The notes under the pieces were generated by a model. It made no database searches. It was given only the letters and a program-made list of their open reading frames with translations, and was not told the origin of the DNA. From positions 51,533-115,532 of the forward strand of contig JAQNDB010000195.1 in assembly GCA_029204045.2 (NCBI GenBank): a DNA stretch of 64,000 nucleotides. The letters are read 5' to 3'. Within the stretch, counting starts at the first letter, position 1. Every line of letters starts with the position of its first letter. Positions 41,416-54,172 of this stretch are shown one piece after another. The DNA comes from Tillandsia leiboldiana. Lineage: Eukaryota > Streptophyta > Magnoliopsida > Poales > Bromeliaceae. A program made the translations under genes and the position numbers.

Positions 41416-44221
41416 TGTCACGCCCCGGTGGTTTTATTTTAGCGGAAACGATACACCAAAGTAAGGATAAGGTGCGTACAAATTTTTGTTTAAAAACCTC
41501 CTTCCCCGGCGCGTGCCCAGACCCGCCACATATACAGATTTACTCGAAAATCGGACAGAGTCTCCTCTGTATATGCACGGCGTCGCGGCTGTTACAATAG
41601 TCGAACACAAGCAATCATTTTCCATTTAATCACAACAGTTCGGAGTCTAACTGTACATGAAGACTAAACAATGCCATGGCCAGTCAAGTTGAAAGGATAA
41701 ACTCACCGTTTTGAAAACAGGCCCACACGGCCTTAGGTTTTGAAAACAAATTGGAAAACGGCATAAATCCATAGGGTTTGGATAATGGGCCCACACGACC
41801 CTAGAGTTTTGAAAACGGTTTTCGAAGTCCTTTTCCTCTTGTTTCCAGTTGGTTTGTTTAGAAAACGGCCAAGCGGGAAAGATAAAGGAAACAATAGTGC
41901 ATAACTGAAACGAAAGTAATCAACATCCACACGACCCCACAAGGGTATCGAGAACCACACAGTAACCTACAATACCAAATGAAATGCAGAGAAAGTAAAG
42001 AAAACGGCATACTAGGGCCCCCACAGCCCGACTGCTCCCACCTCGGCCTCACCGTCGTCTACCTCTACCCCCTGGAGGTACCTTTCACAGAGTGGGTAGT
42101 CAGCGACACCATCATGATAAAAATGCTAAAGCAGTAAAGTAATACCAGGCCACAAAAAGTAAGACTAGCCGGAGCAACCACTCTACTCGTAACGGTAACT
42201 CGCAACCACCTGTACCACCTGTGACACCTGTAACCCCGGTAACACCTGTAACACCTGACCTCGTCGGGCACCAATCCCGGCGGGTCGCACACCTGACCTC
42301 GTCGGGCACCAATCCCGGCGGGTCGCACACCTGACCTCGTCGGGCACCAATCCCGACAGGTCGCACCGCTCACACCTTGGTGCCTCAAACCCCACACCTA
42401 CGGGGGCACCACTACATCCACTCGTGGGTAACACGGGTCGAAGACCGCCTTTCCGGAAAAGAGCACCCTTTGCGGTGGCCAGACCGCGGGTGCGCGTGTC
42501 GCAACTCGAGCATAAGTAACCAAGACACGGGGTAATATAGTACATCATAGAAACCGTCAGCGTTAGTACCGATTAACAATAAAAATCCCTTTCGGAATAC
42601 TAACACTATACTCAGCTTCGACCGTAAACCCACCTTTTCGTTGTCGCGCTCCTGACCGATGCTAGGTTCTTCCACGTCTCGGGTGCCCGCCTGGACCTAC
42701 AAGAACCTGTCATACAGGAGTCAGAAATTTAAGACTCTGTAAGATTAAAGACTAGAACACCCGGCGCCCCCCCCCCCCCCCCCCACCTTGCGCACAATTC
42801 GTACACGTACGCGCCCGGCCCCGCGCGGCTGGGCGGCGTACAACCTGCGTGCGGCGCCGTCCGCACGCGGCGTCACCCACATGCGGCGCTTCCCACTTGT
42901 GGGTGCGCGCGGCGCTGCCCACATGCGGCGCTGCCTGCATGCGGTGCCGCCGGCGTGCGGTGCCGCCCGCATGCGGCGCTGTCCGCATGCGGGGGCATGC
43001 GGCGCCGCCCGCATGCAGTGCCGCCCGCACCCGCATGCGGAGCCGCCCGCATGCGGCGCCGCCCGCATGCGGTCCCGCCCGCACCCGCATGCGGAGCCGC
43101 CCGCGTGCGGCGCCGCCCGCATGCGGTGCCGCCCGCACCCGCATGCGGAGCCGCCCGCATGCGGCGGCGCCCGCATGCGGCACCGCCCGCATGCTGTGCC
43201 GCCCGCACCCGCATGCGGAGCCGCCCGCATGCGGTGGCGCCCGCATCCGCATGCGGTGCCGCCCGCATGCGGTGCTGCCCGCATGCGGGGGCATGCGGCG
43301 CCGCCCGCATGCGGTGCCACCCGCATACGGTGCCGCCCGCATGCGGTGCCGCCAGCATGCGGCGCCACCCGCATGCGGCGCCGCCCGCATGCGGATGAAC
43401 GCGGCGCCGCCCTCATGCGGCGCCGCCCGCATGCGTGGCTCCGTGCGTGCCGGCTCCGGTGATGGTGCCGACTCCCCTCCTCCCTTTTTCCTAAGAGAAC
43501 CAAGAAAAGCCCAAATCAAGAACCCTAACCTATGCTCACCTTGGTTTCATCGGCTAGGGTTGATCTAGGGGATGATCGTCCTGTTCTTGCGTGAAGGGTA
43601 TGCCGGCGATCTTCCCTCTCCTCACCCGCTCCGCCTTGCTTCTCCACTCGACCGGTTGGGAAACAGTAAGGTTCGGTTGGGAAACTGAAAGGTTGGGGAA
43701 GTGGGTTCTCGTTGCCCTTGGGGTTTCGTACGCAGGGGAGTTGTGGGGAGTTGTGGGAAGTGGTGGGAAGTTGGGGGGGGTTGTGGGGAGTTGTGGGAAG
43801 TTGGGGGGAGTGGTGGGAAGTTGGGCGACCGGGAAAAGGTGGGAGCGGTTAAGATGGCGGGAGCGGTTAAGTTGGCGGGAGCGGTTAAGTTGGGGAATGG
43901 GAATGAACCCAATTCAAGTCAAAAGCGGGTAACAAGTCGGGTGCGAACCAGGGTCCGGTCTGCCTGAAAAACCGCGTTGACCACCTGAACCGCTAGCCAC
44001 CTTCCGGAATTTATTCCGGGAGATTCCGGCGTCGGAATTCAAAACCGATTGCGCCGCCGTTCTCCGTTTCACGAGTTTTATTAACTAAAACTACCCGCGA
44101 GCCCCGACGGTCTGTCTGGAAACAAGGAATTATTCGATCACCCTCCAGCCCCCGAAACAAATTGCGAAATAAACGAAACCAAAAGTAGACCCAAAAACAT
44201 TTTAAACCAGCGGCTACTACA
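41416..44221 (-). repeat. 5' LTR of element F
   Basis: 2806 bp, TGTAGTAGCCGC to GGGGCGTGACA on the minus strand. Contains a triplicated 38-bp unit (42253-42366), a C homopolymer near 42770 and a 0.6-kb GC-rich minisatellite (42840-43440). These repeats create long open frames on both strands with no protein meaning. Confidence 0.85.
42840..43440. repeat. GC-rich minisatellite of CGCATGCGG units
   Basis: Dozens of short units such as CCGCATGCGG(C/T)GCCGCC. CCGCATGCGG is itself a perfect 10-bp palindrome, so the array can form many small stems and is open in several frames on both strands. Confidence 0.85.
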
Positions 44222-47200
44222 TTATCGGATCTTTTTAAGGCTGCCGGTCCACGGGGAGAGGGCGTGCACCAGGCGCAGCGGCCGGGGGAGAGTGCCAGGT
44301 GTCGGCGCTGGAGAGGCCCGTCCGGGCCACGCGGCAAGCCCACGCGCACCAGCTGGCGCGACGCGCGTCCCTGTGCGGGACGCGTGTCGCCGCGCCAGTG
44401 GCGGGCGCGGCAGGCAACGTGGCCCCATCCGGGCCATCCGCCCGGCGGCGGGGCGCCCGGATGGGCGCCACGTGCCCCCGCTGGGCGCGGGGCTAGGCCG
44501 GGAGCCGGGCCTGGCCCAGCACTGTGCACCACACAGTAAACCCCCCCCCCCCCCCCCCCCCCCTCCCCCCCCCCTTTTCTTGGTGTTCTTATCTTCTTCT
44601 TCCTCCTACTTAAGAGCTCCTACCTCCTCCTTCTCCCACTTTTGGATCTTTCCAACCTTGGGGACTTCTACAGAGGAACTTTTGGTAACTCTCCTCCATT
44701 TTCATCAGCAAAGAGAAGGACAAAAAGGGGTTTCATCACCATCATCTTCTCCTTGAGGCAAGCATCACCATTATTGCTGTTGGTGGACTTTCCCGTCACC
44801 TTTCAGTGCGAAAATTCCCCAGGACTCATTTTTTGGAAGTTGGAGCTCATTTTCAGTTCTACGTTCTCAAAAGAGGTAAGGCTACAATTTTTGTATTCAA
44901 CTCTTCCCCCAGATCTCATGTTTTTACAGAGTTTTAAGGCCATCTTTGGAACCCTTCATTTCAGTCTGGAATCCTGAACAGTCCTCAGTGTTTTGCCCTT
45001 TCTGGGCAGTAGGATGGGAATATTTGGATGATTTTTGCGGGGAAATTTCCAAGACTCGAAGACCTACAATATTTGTATGTATCATTTTCCCCAGATCTGA
45101 GTTTTTATTAGGGTTTATGCAGCATCTTTGGAGCACCTTGCTGCAGTCAGGCATAGATGGAACTTGGTGGATAGTTCAAAGTGTTTATGGGTTTTCTCAT
45201 TCATCCGAGCATGGAATTTGGAGTTCTTTAGCTCAATTTGTATCTACTCTCAACAAGGAATCCAATGGTACCTCTCTTGCAGGATTTGGAGCACGTTTGA
45301 TTAGGTAACTTTAATGATCTTTTTAAGTGCAATTATATGGTTTACTGCAGTCCCTGTTTTAATTTTGATTTGACCAAGGCACCTTGGAATGCAGATAACT
45401 TCGTGGATATAAGGTATTTTTCAGAAATTCAAGTTGGTACTTCTTCTTAACTTCAAGGTGAGAAAATTCACTTTTATGAGCTGTGGATGAATCCCTTTGG
45501 AAAAGCCCCTAATTAAGCTTGGAAATGCTAGCAAGTTTATGTTAGCAATTTTTGGACAGCATTGTAATTCTTGCTACATTTGAATGTTAAGGAAAATTAA
45601 TGGTGGATTTTGAGGGCTTAAAGATGTTTGTATGAAAGAGGATATCTTTGCTTTACTGCTGGGAACTTTATTTTGAGGTATTTGCGGTTCCACATACATT
45701 TTAATTAACCTTGTTGCACATGCCGAAATTCTGGAATTTGAATGCGCAGTGTGCATTGTTTCAGTGATTGCGCCCAATCCGTGAAGCGGATTTGGATGAT
45801 TATCATGGCATCGGACTCCTGGGAGGATAAGGATTACTCACGCCAAGATTCAGCCAGATCGGGTATCGGATCGTCAAGTTTCAGGTGGGTGGTTGTGCTT
45901 AGCCGAAAACATCGATTTACCCACTCGGGCTATTGGTTTCCCTCATGGCATTGCGGTTGATGTTCTCTTTTCCTTGGTATAATATGCTTGGATATCCATG
46001 TCTAGATTAAGTTATTTGATCCTCAATGTATGCACGAGTGAATGAATAGTTTGATTGATGTTACACTATCTCACATGAAGTTCATTATAAGTGATCATTC
46101 TTAAACCTATGCTATGTGAGGGTAATTGGGAAATTAATCTTTAACCTGCACCTTGTGATGAATGGTTAATCTAATCATGGCGAATGATGGTGATGGTTAT
46201 ATGTGAATGGTTGATTGATTTAGGTGAGGACTTGATGGGGTTATGTGAGAAGTGCTTGGTTGCTTATGTGAGAATGGCTTGGTTGATTTATTTGAGAATG
46301 GCTTATATGAGAGTAGTTGGTTTTGTTGATCCTTAACCTACAATGTGTGATGTTGAGCATAGATGTTGATTCATAACCTATTTATGTGAGAATAATGAGT
46401 TGATTGATCTTTGATCTAGTTTATGTGAAAATGGGTGTTGGTGTTGGTTATTGATCTAGTCGATGTGAGAATGACCTATGCTTTTGATTCCTAGTTCATT
46501 CATGAAAAGATGGCTATCATTGTGAGTTGAGGCCTATTCCTTATGAGACTAAGCTTTGTTCATGACTCCTAAATCCCTCCAAATGAGATTGGATGTTGTT
46601 GGTAGATCCTATGTTCATCCTATGTGAGATCAATGAAAGTTGTTGAACCTTAGTCTATTCATTGGTGGTACTTGATTAAATGTCCCTGTTTATGTGATGT
46701 TAAATGATCTTGGGCTTATTCCTGTATGAATGTGAGGATTGACAAGCGTTGTACCATCTTATGTGATTTGTGATTAGGTGTGGCACTTCCTTATTTTCAT
46801 ACTTTGTGAACATCGTGTATGTGGTATTGGTTGGCATAGGCTATGTTGCACTTAATGTTCTTATGCAATCATCAATATTATGGAATAGCATGCTCTAATA
46901 AATGTATAACATCGACACCTGTTATCTTTTTATCATTTTGGGACATTTGCATGCTTGTATGGTCACTTAGATAGGCCACCTTTTTCTGCTACACTATCAT
47001 GTTGGACTTGACTTAGGAGAAACCATGTTTCTTGCTTTTCTCCTTTCATACTAGGCTCAAAGTATTTGTAGCTCGTGCGCGAGCAGGGGGTTTTGGGATA
47101 GCGTAGACAGATTCTTGAGATCTGGGATAGGCTGGCCTGAGGGCAGGGTATTGTGGCTACCGCGGACGTTGGGCGGTTGACCGGATGGTGACTTGTGCAT

Positions 47201-48296
47201 CGGATTAGGGATGACAGGTCGGGCTTGATTTGGGGGATTTGTGGGATATTGCGGCGACCGCGGACTTTGGGCGGCCGACCGGGTATTTACAGTTGCATCA
47301 GATTGGGGGATCGGGCTTTATGTAGTGGATGGGTTTTCCCACTTTGATCAGAGTCGTGATCCAGTCCTGCTAGTTTTGATACTTGTTACTACAACCTTGA
47401 GTCCTTGAGACTCCTATCCCCTATCGATGTTATGCATTGGCCGGCATACCCGATTTGGCAAGTATAGTGTGCACGTTATACAGACCTTGAGTCCTTGAGA
47501 CTCCTATCCCCTATCGGTGTTATGCGTAGGCTGGCATACCCGATTTGGCAGGCACCGCAGGCAGTACCAGTGTTTACTGGGGGTCGGATTGGGTTTATTC
47601 AGGCAGGCATTTATTTACTGATGCATACATTAGCTATACTTCTTAGCACGACATTTAGAGGCATACTAGTGGTAGCTTCCTCTTATCAGTATTTCTGTTT
47701 ATAGCTTACCACCTCTCTTACTCCTTCTCTTGCCTCTGGTAGACTTAGTGGGTATATCGGGGTTTGAGGCCTTACCCACAGGGGAGGCTACTGGTTTTAC
47801 TAGTAGTTCTCACCCCCATTGTTGTTTTTCCCCTTCCCTCCCTTTATTTTGCAGTGTCTGCTGCGGGAGTTGCTGACCTTACGGTTGGAGGTTCGAGGCG
47901 AGGGAGTCGCGAGATAGATCCTTACCAGTGTTGATTTCTACAGTGGGATAGATGTACCAGCCCGGATTGTGGGTTTCACTGTACTCAGTTGTATTTTATT
48001 ATTTCAGCTTATCTCCCTTTTTGGAGTTGTAGATGATGTATAGGTGGCTTTTACTTGTATTACTGTTTCGGTGGACCGGATTATTGTATTACTTTTTGGG
48101 AGATGGATATTGTACCTTTATTTTCAGTTGTACAGTGATTCAGGTTTTTATTATAGCAGTTTTTCTTTAGCTCTGATATCTATTTAGTTGTTAGATGATA
48201 CTTTGCAGGTTAGACGCTTCGCTTATGCGGGGTTCCGCATAGGTGGCGGATCTGTTGGCGAGCCCGGGTCGCAGTTTCGACCCCCGGGGCGTGACA
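44222..48296 (+). mobile_element. Long LTR H (probably solo), 5' end interrupted by element F
   Basis: 4.07 kb ending ACCCCCGGGGCGTGACA at 48296, followed by non-element sequence, not a primer site. Its 3' third shares with E the ACCGCGGAC.TTGGGCGG.TGACCGG repeats (47150-47190 and 47250-47295) and the U5 hairpin (CTTATGCGG with CCGCATAGG, about 48222-48243). The first bases appear to be missing because F abuts at 44221. There is a long C/T-rich tract at 44540-44575 and a degenerate repeat zone at 46020-46800 (TTATGTGAGAATGGCTTGGTTGATT-like). No coding sequence seen. Confidence 0.7.
46020..46800 (+). repeat. Degenerate tandem repeats in LTR H
   Basis: Many diverged copies of short motifs such as TATGTGAGAATG and GTTGATTGAT, with no clear unit length by eye. 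Confidence 0.45.
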
Positions 48297-49665
48297 CTCA
48301 TCGCTAGTACGCTCCAACAAAAACCCTACTGTTGTTCGGAGGGGCGAACTGCCTATCCAGTCTCCCACCGCGACGTTCGTTGAACCCGGAGGTCCACGTC
48401 ACCCCTTACAAGATATAAATAACAATAACGGAAACATGCACAAATATGTTCTAAGGGGTACCCACATCGTGCATAATGTCCGGCACTCGACCCGTCCGTG
48501 ATCGTGCGCCTGTCGAGCCTACAACGTCCTGCGCTCCTGAAGGACAAGGGAAAGCTCAAACTAAGCGACTAAAACCCAAGACGACTCAAACGCCGAAAAA
48601 CGGAAGACCCGATGCGGTCCCCGGACTTTGCGCGGCGAAGTTCCCCGCACGGCACCGACCCGTGCGGCGCGCGCTCAGCCTACGGACAGCCCCTCGCGGC
48701 CGCAACCCGTCGAGGTGCCCTGACGGCGCGCTTGCCGCGCGGCGTGCGGCCTGCAGACGGCCCGCGCGGCACCAGCCCGCGCGGCGCCCTCCTGCAGGCA
48801 GCGCACTGCTCTCGCGGCGCCCGCCTGCGGGCGGTGCCCATGTAGCGCGCCTGCCGCGTGGAGCCCCGCCTGCAGGCGGCCCGCGCGGTGCCCCGCCTGC
48901 AGGCGGCCCGCGCGGCACCTGTCCCGCGCGGCGCCTCGCCTGCAGGCGGCCCGCGCGGCACCTGTCCGCGTGGCACCCGCCTCCGGGCGGCGCCCGCGCA
49001 GCGCGCCTGCCGCGCGGCGCCCGCGCAGCGCGCCTGCCGCGCGGCGCCCCGCCTACCGATGGCCCGCGCGGCGCGTGGCGGAGGCGGCGGCGGCTTGTCC
49101 CCCCCCCCGCAGGGATGATCCCGACGCACCCCCGAACCCAAAAAAATAAAGACTCACCTTCGATCCGCCGATGGAGAAGAAGGAGAAGGGGATCTTCCTC
49201 CCTTTGCCCGATCGGCCCCGCGAGCGAGAGGGTTCCTGACTCAACCGCCCAGATCACTGTCTCCCCTTTTTGCACCGTAAAGGGAGAGGAATGGGGATCT
49301 TGTTTTCCCCTTCTTTTCCCTCGATCGTCTCCTGCTTGTCCTACGGTACGAGAGGAAAAATAAAAGCGAAAAACCCTAAGTCCGAAGTGCCCTAGCCCAT
49401 CAGTTAATGTTAGGGTTTCAGATTACCCCAAAAGTCGTGCAGATCGCCAGCACGGATCCCGGAGCGCCTACGAGGAGGTCCAAACTTCGAAAAAAAATTA
49501 TTTTGGGAGAACTGGAAGTCAGAATCCGAAACCGATCGCGTCACCGTTCTCCGTTTCGCGAGCACTGACGGACTGTTCGGAAAAACACAATAAAAATAAT
49601 CCCTCTGTCGGACCGCCACAAGCGAAATAAAAAGGAATAGCCAAAAATAAAGGTCGGGTCTTACA
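48297..49665 (-). repeat. LTR I, longer copy, interrupted by H
   Basis: Minus-strand LTR starting TGTAAGACCCGACC at 49665, containing the sequence seen at 37657-37986 and continuing past the point where the left arm meets the gap (49337 and lower). A GC-rich stretch (48620-49090, GCGCGGCGCC-type repeats) produces spurious ORFs. It is cut at 48296 by H. Confidence 0.6.
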
Positions 49666-50979
49666 GCAAAGGGTGTGCTTTTCTGGAAAAGTGGTCGATG
49701 ACCCGTGTATACCCACGAGGTGACGTAGTGGGGGCCCCCGTAGGTGGGGGGTTTGAGCCGCCAAGGTGTGAGCGGTGCGACCCGTCAAGGTAGGTGCTCG
49801 GCGTGGTTTACCGAGGTTGGTGCTCGGTTTGGTTTTCTTTCCGAGGTTGGTGCTCGGCTCGGTTTTCTTTTCCCGAGGTTGGTGCTCGGTTCGGTTTTTC
49901 TTTCCCGAGGTTGGTGCTCGGTTCGGTTTTCTTTTCCCGAGGTTGGTGCTCGGTTCGGTTTTCTTTCCCGAGGTTGGTGCTCGATTTGGTTTTCTTTCTT
50001 GAGGTTAGTGCTCGGTTTGCTTTTCTTTCCCGAGGTTGGTGCTCGGTTTGGTTTTCTGTCTTGAGGTTAGTGCTCGGTCTGGGTTGCCGGGGCAGGTGCC
50101 CGGTTCAGGTTTTGCAGGGGGAGGGGACACCGTTGATCGCACGATGCGGAGGGCGGTTACTCTGGTTTTCTTACGGTTTGCTTTAGCTACAGTCTTCCTG
50201 CATTTCATCTTTTATACCTTGTGTCGCTGACTTCCCACTCTGTGACAAGTTCCTTCGGGGGTAAGAGTTAGGGCGACGGTGAGGCCGTGGCAGGAGGACT
50301 TTTGGTCCTTCGAGGCCATGGACTGTGTTTACTTTTTATTTTGCTCAGTTCATTACCTGTTAGTAGCTTACTATGTGGATTGCGATACCCTTGTGGGGTC
50401 GATGTGGATGCTGGAATGTCGTTTATTTATCCTTGTGGGTGGTTGTTTTGCTTTTCCCAATTGGCCGCTTTCAAACTACAAAAGAAAAGAAAAAGAAAAT
50501 ATTTCGAAAACTGTTTTAAAAATGCGGGTGTCGTGTGGGCACCATTTAAAAACCCTGGGGATTTATGGATTGCGAAAACCGTTTTGAAAATCTGGGTGTC
50601 GTGTGGGGACCATTTCAAAACCCTGTGGATTTATGGATTTCGAAAACCTTTTTGAAAAGCCTGGGTGCCCTGTGGGCACCGTTTTTAAAACTTGTGGATT
50701 TATCCTTTCAAAAATTTGTCGGCCTCTTTAATACTTATGGAAAAATGGTTGTATGTATCCGACTGATGAACTAGTGTGGTTAAAGTGATGATTGTATGGT
50801 TGTTGTAGTCGGGACGCCGTGCATATACAAAGGAGGCTCTGCCCGTTCGCAGAGTGAATTTGTATATGCGGCGGGTCTGGGCACGTACCGGGGGAGTTTG
50901 GTTTAAAAAAAAATATATATGTAAATTCAAAACTTTTCAATGGTCGCCTTCCGCTTAATGAAACCCCCGGGGCGTGACA
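49666..50979 (+). repeat. Right-arm copy of the G 5' LTR portion
   Basis: 1314 bp against 1312 bp on the left, including the ACCGAGCACCAACCTCGGG-type repeats (about 49796-50075), and followed by GATTAAGATGGTATTAGAG. Confidence 0.75.
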
Positions 50980-52870
50980 GATTAAGATGGTATTAGAGAA
51001 AAACAGCTTTAACCACAGTAGTCGCCGTCCAACATCCACAGGAGCACATTACCACTGGCTAATAACTAATGAAATGATTAGGGTATAATTGCGTAGAGAT
51101 GCGAGAGTGCGGGACTGTTGAGTTTAGTTTTTCGATTTAGCTCGGGTGTTGTGCTAGTGTAGTCGGGTTGTTTTGGAGGTTGGGGTCGAGGCCGGCTGCC
51201 ACCGGGGCCTTGATGGTTGCTATGAGTAAATGGTTTAGGCAACCAGCATAGGACACGGTGGGTTTGCTGACGGTGTTTTTGCACTTGGTGCGGCTGTTGG
51301 CACGGCAGATCGTTGAGCCGGCTTTTGTTTTTTTTTCGAACCCCTTTCTCTGCCGATGTTCGGGTCGTCGCCTGTAACAGTGACGGGTGGTAGTGCAACC
51401 CACCGGTGTTGGTTAGTGTGTCGGCCGTTTGTCGGTCGTGGGTAACTGGACAACCGTTTGTCTAAACTTGTACCTTCTAGGTCTTCTGGTGTTAGGTTAT
51501 ATAACAACTAATCGGCCGATTCTTTTTGCACCATGGGCAAGGTATGGGTGGGAATGAGGATTCTTCCCCTATGGTTGTTACCTATAGTTCGGCTTTTTAC
51601 CGTAGACACTGCGATGGTTGTAGAAGTTGTCGTGATGGGGTCTCAGGGTGCTCGTTTGGGGTTAAAAAGGGGAGACCACCGGGACTAGTAAATCTTGTTT
51701 GTTGGGGTTTCGCTTTTGACGCTGGGTAATGCCTGTTAGCCCTTTTAAGGGTTTGTGGTGGTGTAGCTTTAGGTTGGGTTCCTGTTTTCTGCACAAGAGG
51801 GTCGGTTAGGTTGTCCCACTGGTGGGTTAGCGCGTGTTCCCTTGAGTGCGCTTGGAAAACCTAGGCAACCATTTTGGACAGGGTCTTTCTCGCTGTTTTC
51901 GTTGCATGTTTTCTTCCGACCCGCTAGGTTTCGGATGGGTAGTCGTTTGTGCCTGAAGGCCCCTGTGTTGATGGGTTCTGAGGCTTAGCTTTGGGAACGT
52001 TTGGGATCTGTTGACTACTCGGAGTTTTGGCACTGGTCACTTTCGGCTAGGAGGCCCTGTACGCAACACTCTCTGTGGGGTAGACCTTGTGGTAAGTCTT
52101 AGAGCTGAAACCTAACGTTAGTTTTGACCGTCGCCTCGTAGGACGGACAGTCGAAACGAGTGGTCCGGGATGGTGGTTATGCTCCGAGCTTGTAGCCCGT
52201 GTTGGTGACGGGTGGAAGTGGCCCGTGTTGGTGACGGAGGGGAGCGGTCCGTGTTGGTGACAGGTAAGTTCGTTGTTTTCGAGGGAAAAATTTCGGGTAG
52301 TTAGTAACCCAGCCTGTTTTGTTGGCATCTCTTGGAGCCTTGTGAGGGCGTTAGTGTGGGTTGTTTTCCTTGTCGTCGGGTTAGTTGTTTTGGACTTCTA
52401 AGGGTTCATCAGACCGAGTGTGTCACCTTGGGGGCGCACCCCTGCTCCTTGTGCGAAAGAAGAACGGAAGACTACGTCTACGCATCGACTACATGGAGAT
52501 AAACAAGGTTACAGTGAAGAACAAGTCCGGGATTGATGACCACTTCGATCAACTACGAGGGGCACTTGCAGATTATTCTCCGGACTCTTAGGGACCAGAG
52601 GCTGTTTGCTAAGTTTAAGAAATGTGAGTTCTGACTTCGCGAAGTGGGCTTTTTGGGGCACATTGTGTCAGCAACGGGAATCACAGAGAATGTGAGCGGA
52701 ACTGCCGGACATACGATCCGGAACTAGCAGCAGTCGTCTTCGTTTTAAAGCTTTGGAGACACCACCTTTTTGGAGTTCATCGTGATGTGTTTTCGTATTG
52801 CCGGAGTCTTAAGTTTTGTTCACATAGAAGGATTTGATTTTGCGGCAGAAGCATCGGTTGGAGTTGCTTG
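50980..52870 (+). mobile_element. Right-arm copy of the decayed G interior
   Basis: Mirror of 34458-36344. RT remnant at 52385-52591 with RLRIDYMEINKVTVKNK, followed by AKFKKCEF-stop-LREVGFLGHIV near 52612-52670. Ends GTTGCTTG at the A insertion point. Confidence 0.75.
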
Positions 52871-54139
52871 TGTTACGGAATTTGAGTTGGCGTATTTCGT
52901 GAAATCGGTTAAGTCTTGAAGATTGAAGATGAAAAAGTTGGATCGTATACCTCAATCTCAAGTAAGAAGAATTCAAAAGGATCAGGTACGTTTAATTAAA
53001 TAAGTTTGATGATCCGAATACTTCTTATAGTGTAGAAACACTTGGATGAATTTTTTATTGCATAAAAATCAAAAACTGGACATTCCATATGTTCAGAGTC
53101 CGGATCGGGCTTTACAGTCCGGACCCCGAACGTAGGTTAGTTCGTGCATAATTCCAGTCCGGACCCTGGGAATTTCAGTCCGGACCCCGAACGTGGAATT
53201 TGCAAGAAAAGCATGAACAGTCCGGACCGTGGATTTCAGTCCGGACCCCGAATGTCGTCTTTTCTGGAAATTGTCTGTTTCGCTGAGACAGTCCGGACCG
53301 CCAACTCCAGTCCGGACTGTCATCCTGAAAAATTCCAGAAATGGTTAGTTTTTTATTCTTATCTTCTTCCACAAGTTTTCTAACCTATAAATAGACCCTT
53401 TAATTCATCTTTTAAATTGGACGACGCAAAGTGGAAGGAATCCAATCAATCCATAAATATTCCACATATAGAGAAGAAAGGAAATACTTGATTTAATTCT
53501 ATGTTTCTTCATCTATATTATTAATTCGATTCTAGGTTTTCCAAACTCAGATTTTGAGTAGAATCAAATTAATGAATACTTAGATGGTATTTCCGATCTA
53601 TTTCTAATCTAAGTATTCGGCGGATCATCACCACCCAAAAACAACGATTTATCCCAAATCGGCGCGTGGACTCGCGTGGCCTTGTGGATTCAAGGTGCTA
53701 CCGCTCTCGTGGATTCGGAGCGAGGTACGTTCGTGGATTCGAGACGTGCTACTGGGTGAAGACCGTGGATTCGGTCGGACGTCGTGGACTTGACGTTGGA
53801 CGCCGTGGATTCGGCGTTGGACGCTAATCGTGGATTCGAGCAGCGTTGCGGAGCGAGCGGAGAAGATCTACTAGGAGCGTATGGAAAAGGTTGAGTCGTA
53901 AGTGTGTACGGTAAATCACCTTGTACGTGTGTTAATTCTAGTGGATTTCACCGTGTTATCGGTCCCGTGGTTGTTTACTCCGGATTGGAGTTTTCCACGT
54001 AAAAATCTCTGCGTGTTATTTATTTTTCCGCATTGGGTTTTATATCGCAAAGATTTTTGAGTGTTTATTGTTTACACCTATTCACCCCCCTCTAGGTGTT
54101 TTTTCTCCTATTTAGATCCAATTTATACATAACCCAACA
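52871..54139 (+). repeat. Right-arm copy of the element A 5' LTR
   Basis: 1269 bp. AGTCCGGAC palindromes at 53096-53320, TATAAATA at 53387-53394, hairpin array at 53663-53840. Followed by the PBS. Confidence 0.92.
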
Positions 54140-54141
54140 AG

Positions 54142-54153
54142 TGGTATCAGAGC
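54142..54153 (+). promoter_or_regulatory. Right-arm copy of the element A primer binding site
   Basis: TGGTATCAGAGC, two bases after the LTR. Confidence 0.88.
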
Positions 54154-54172
54154 GGGAATAGGGTTGTAAACA

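Larger units (their letters stand above)
38087..44221 (-). mobile_element. Gypsy chromovirus F (Tekay/Del-like), internally deleted
   Basis: Minus-strand element with 5' LTR 41416-44221, PBS, a shortened gag, the C-terminal part of pol and the beginning of the 3' LTR (38087-38468), which is cut by the gap. The capsid core, protease and reverse transcriptase are absent, so it depends on others for movement, and its pol ends in a broken chromodomain. The classification rests on the integrase-chromodomain order and LTR termini. It abuts LTR H at 44222. Confidence 0.85.

Noticed and set aside
42745..43568. ORFs of 147-255 residues on both strands
   Set aside because: Products of the CCGCATGCGG minisatellite, which lacks stops in several frames; composition is almost only Arg, Ala, Pro, His, Gly, Cys.
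44540..44575. Long C tract as a telomeric or structural signal
   Set aside because: Simple homopolymer within LTR H; similar runs at 41271, 42770 and 61492 vary and are error-prone.
48476..49363. 295-residue plus-strand ORF and 229-residue minus-strand ORF
   Set aside because: GC-rich repeated sequence inside LTR I; no recognisable motif and open on both strands.
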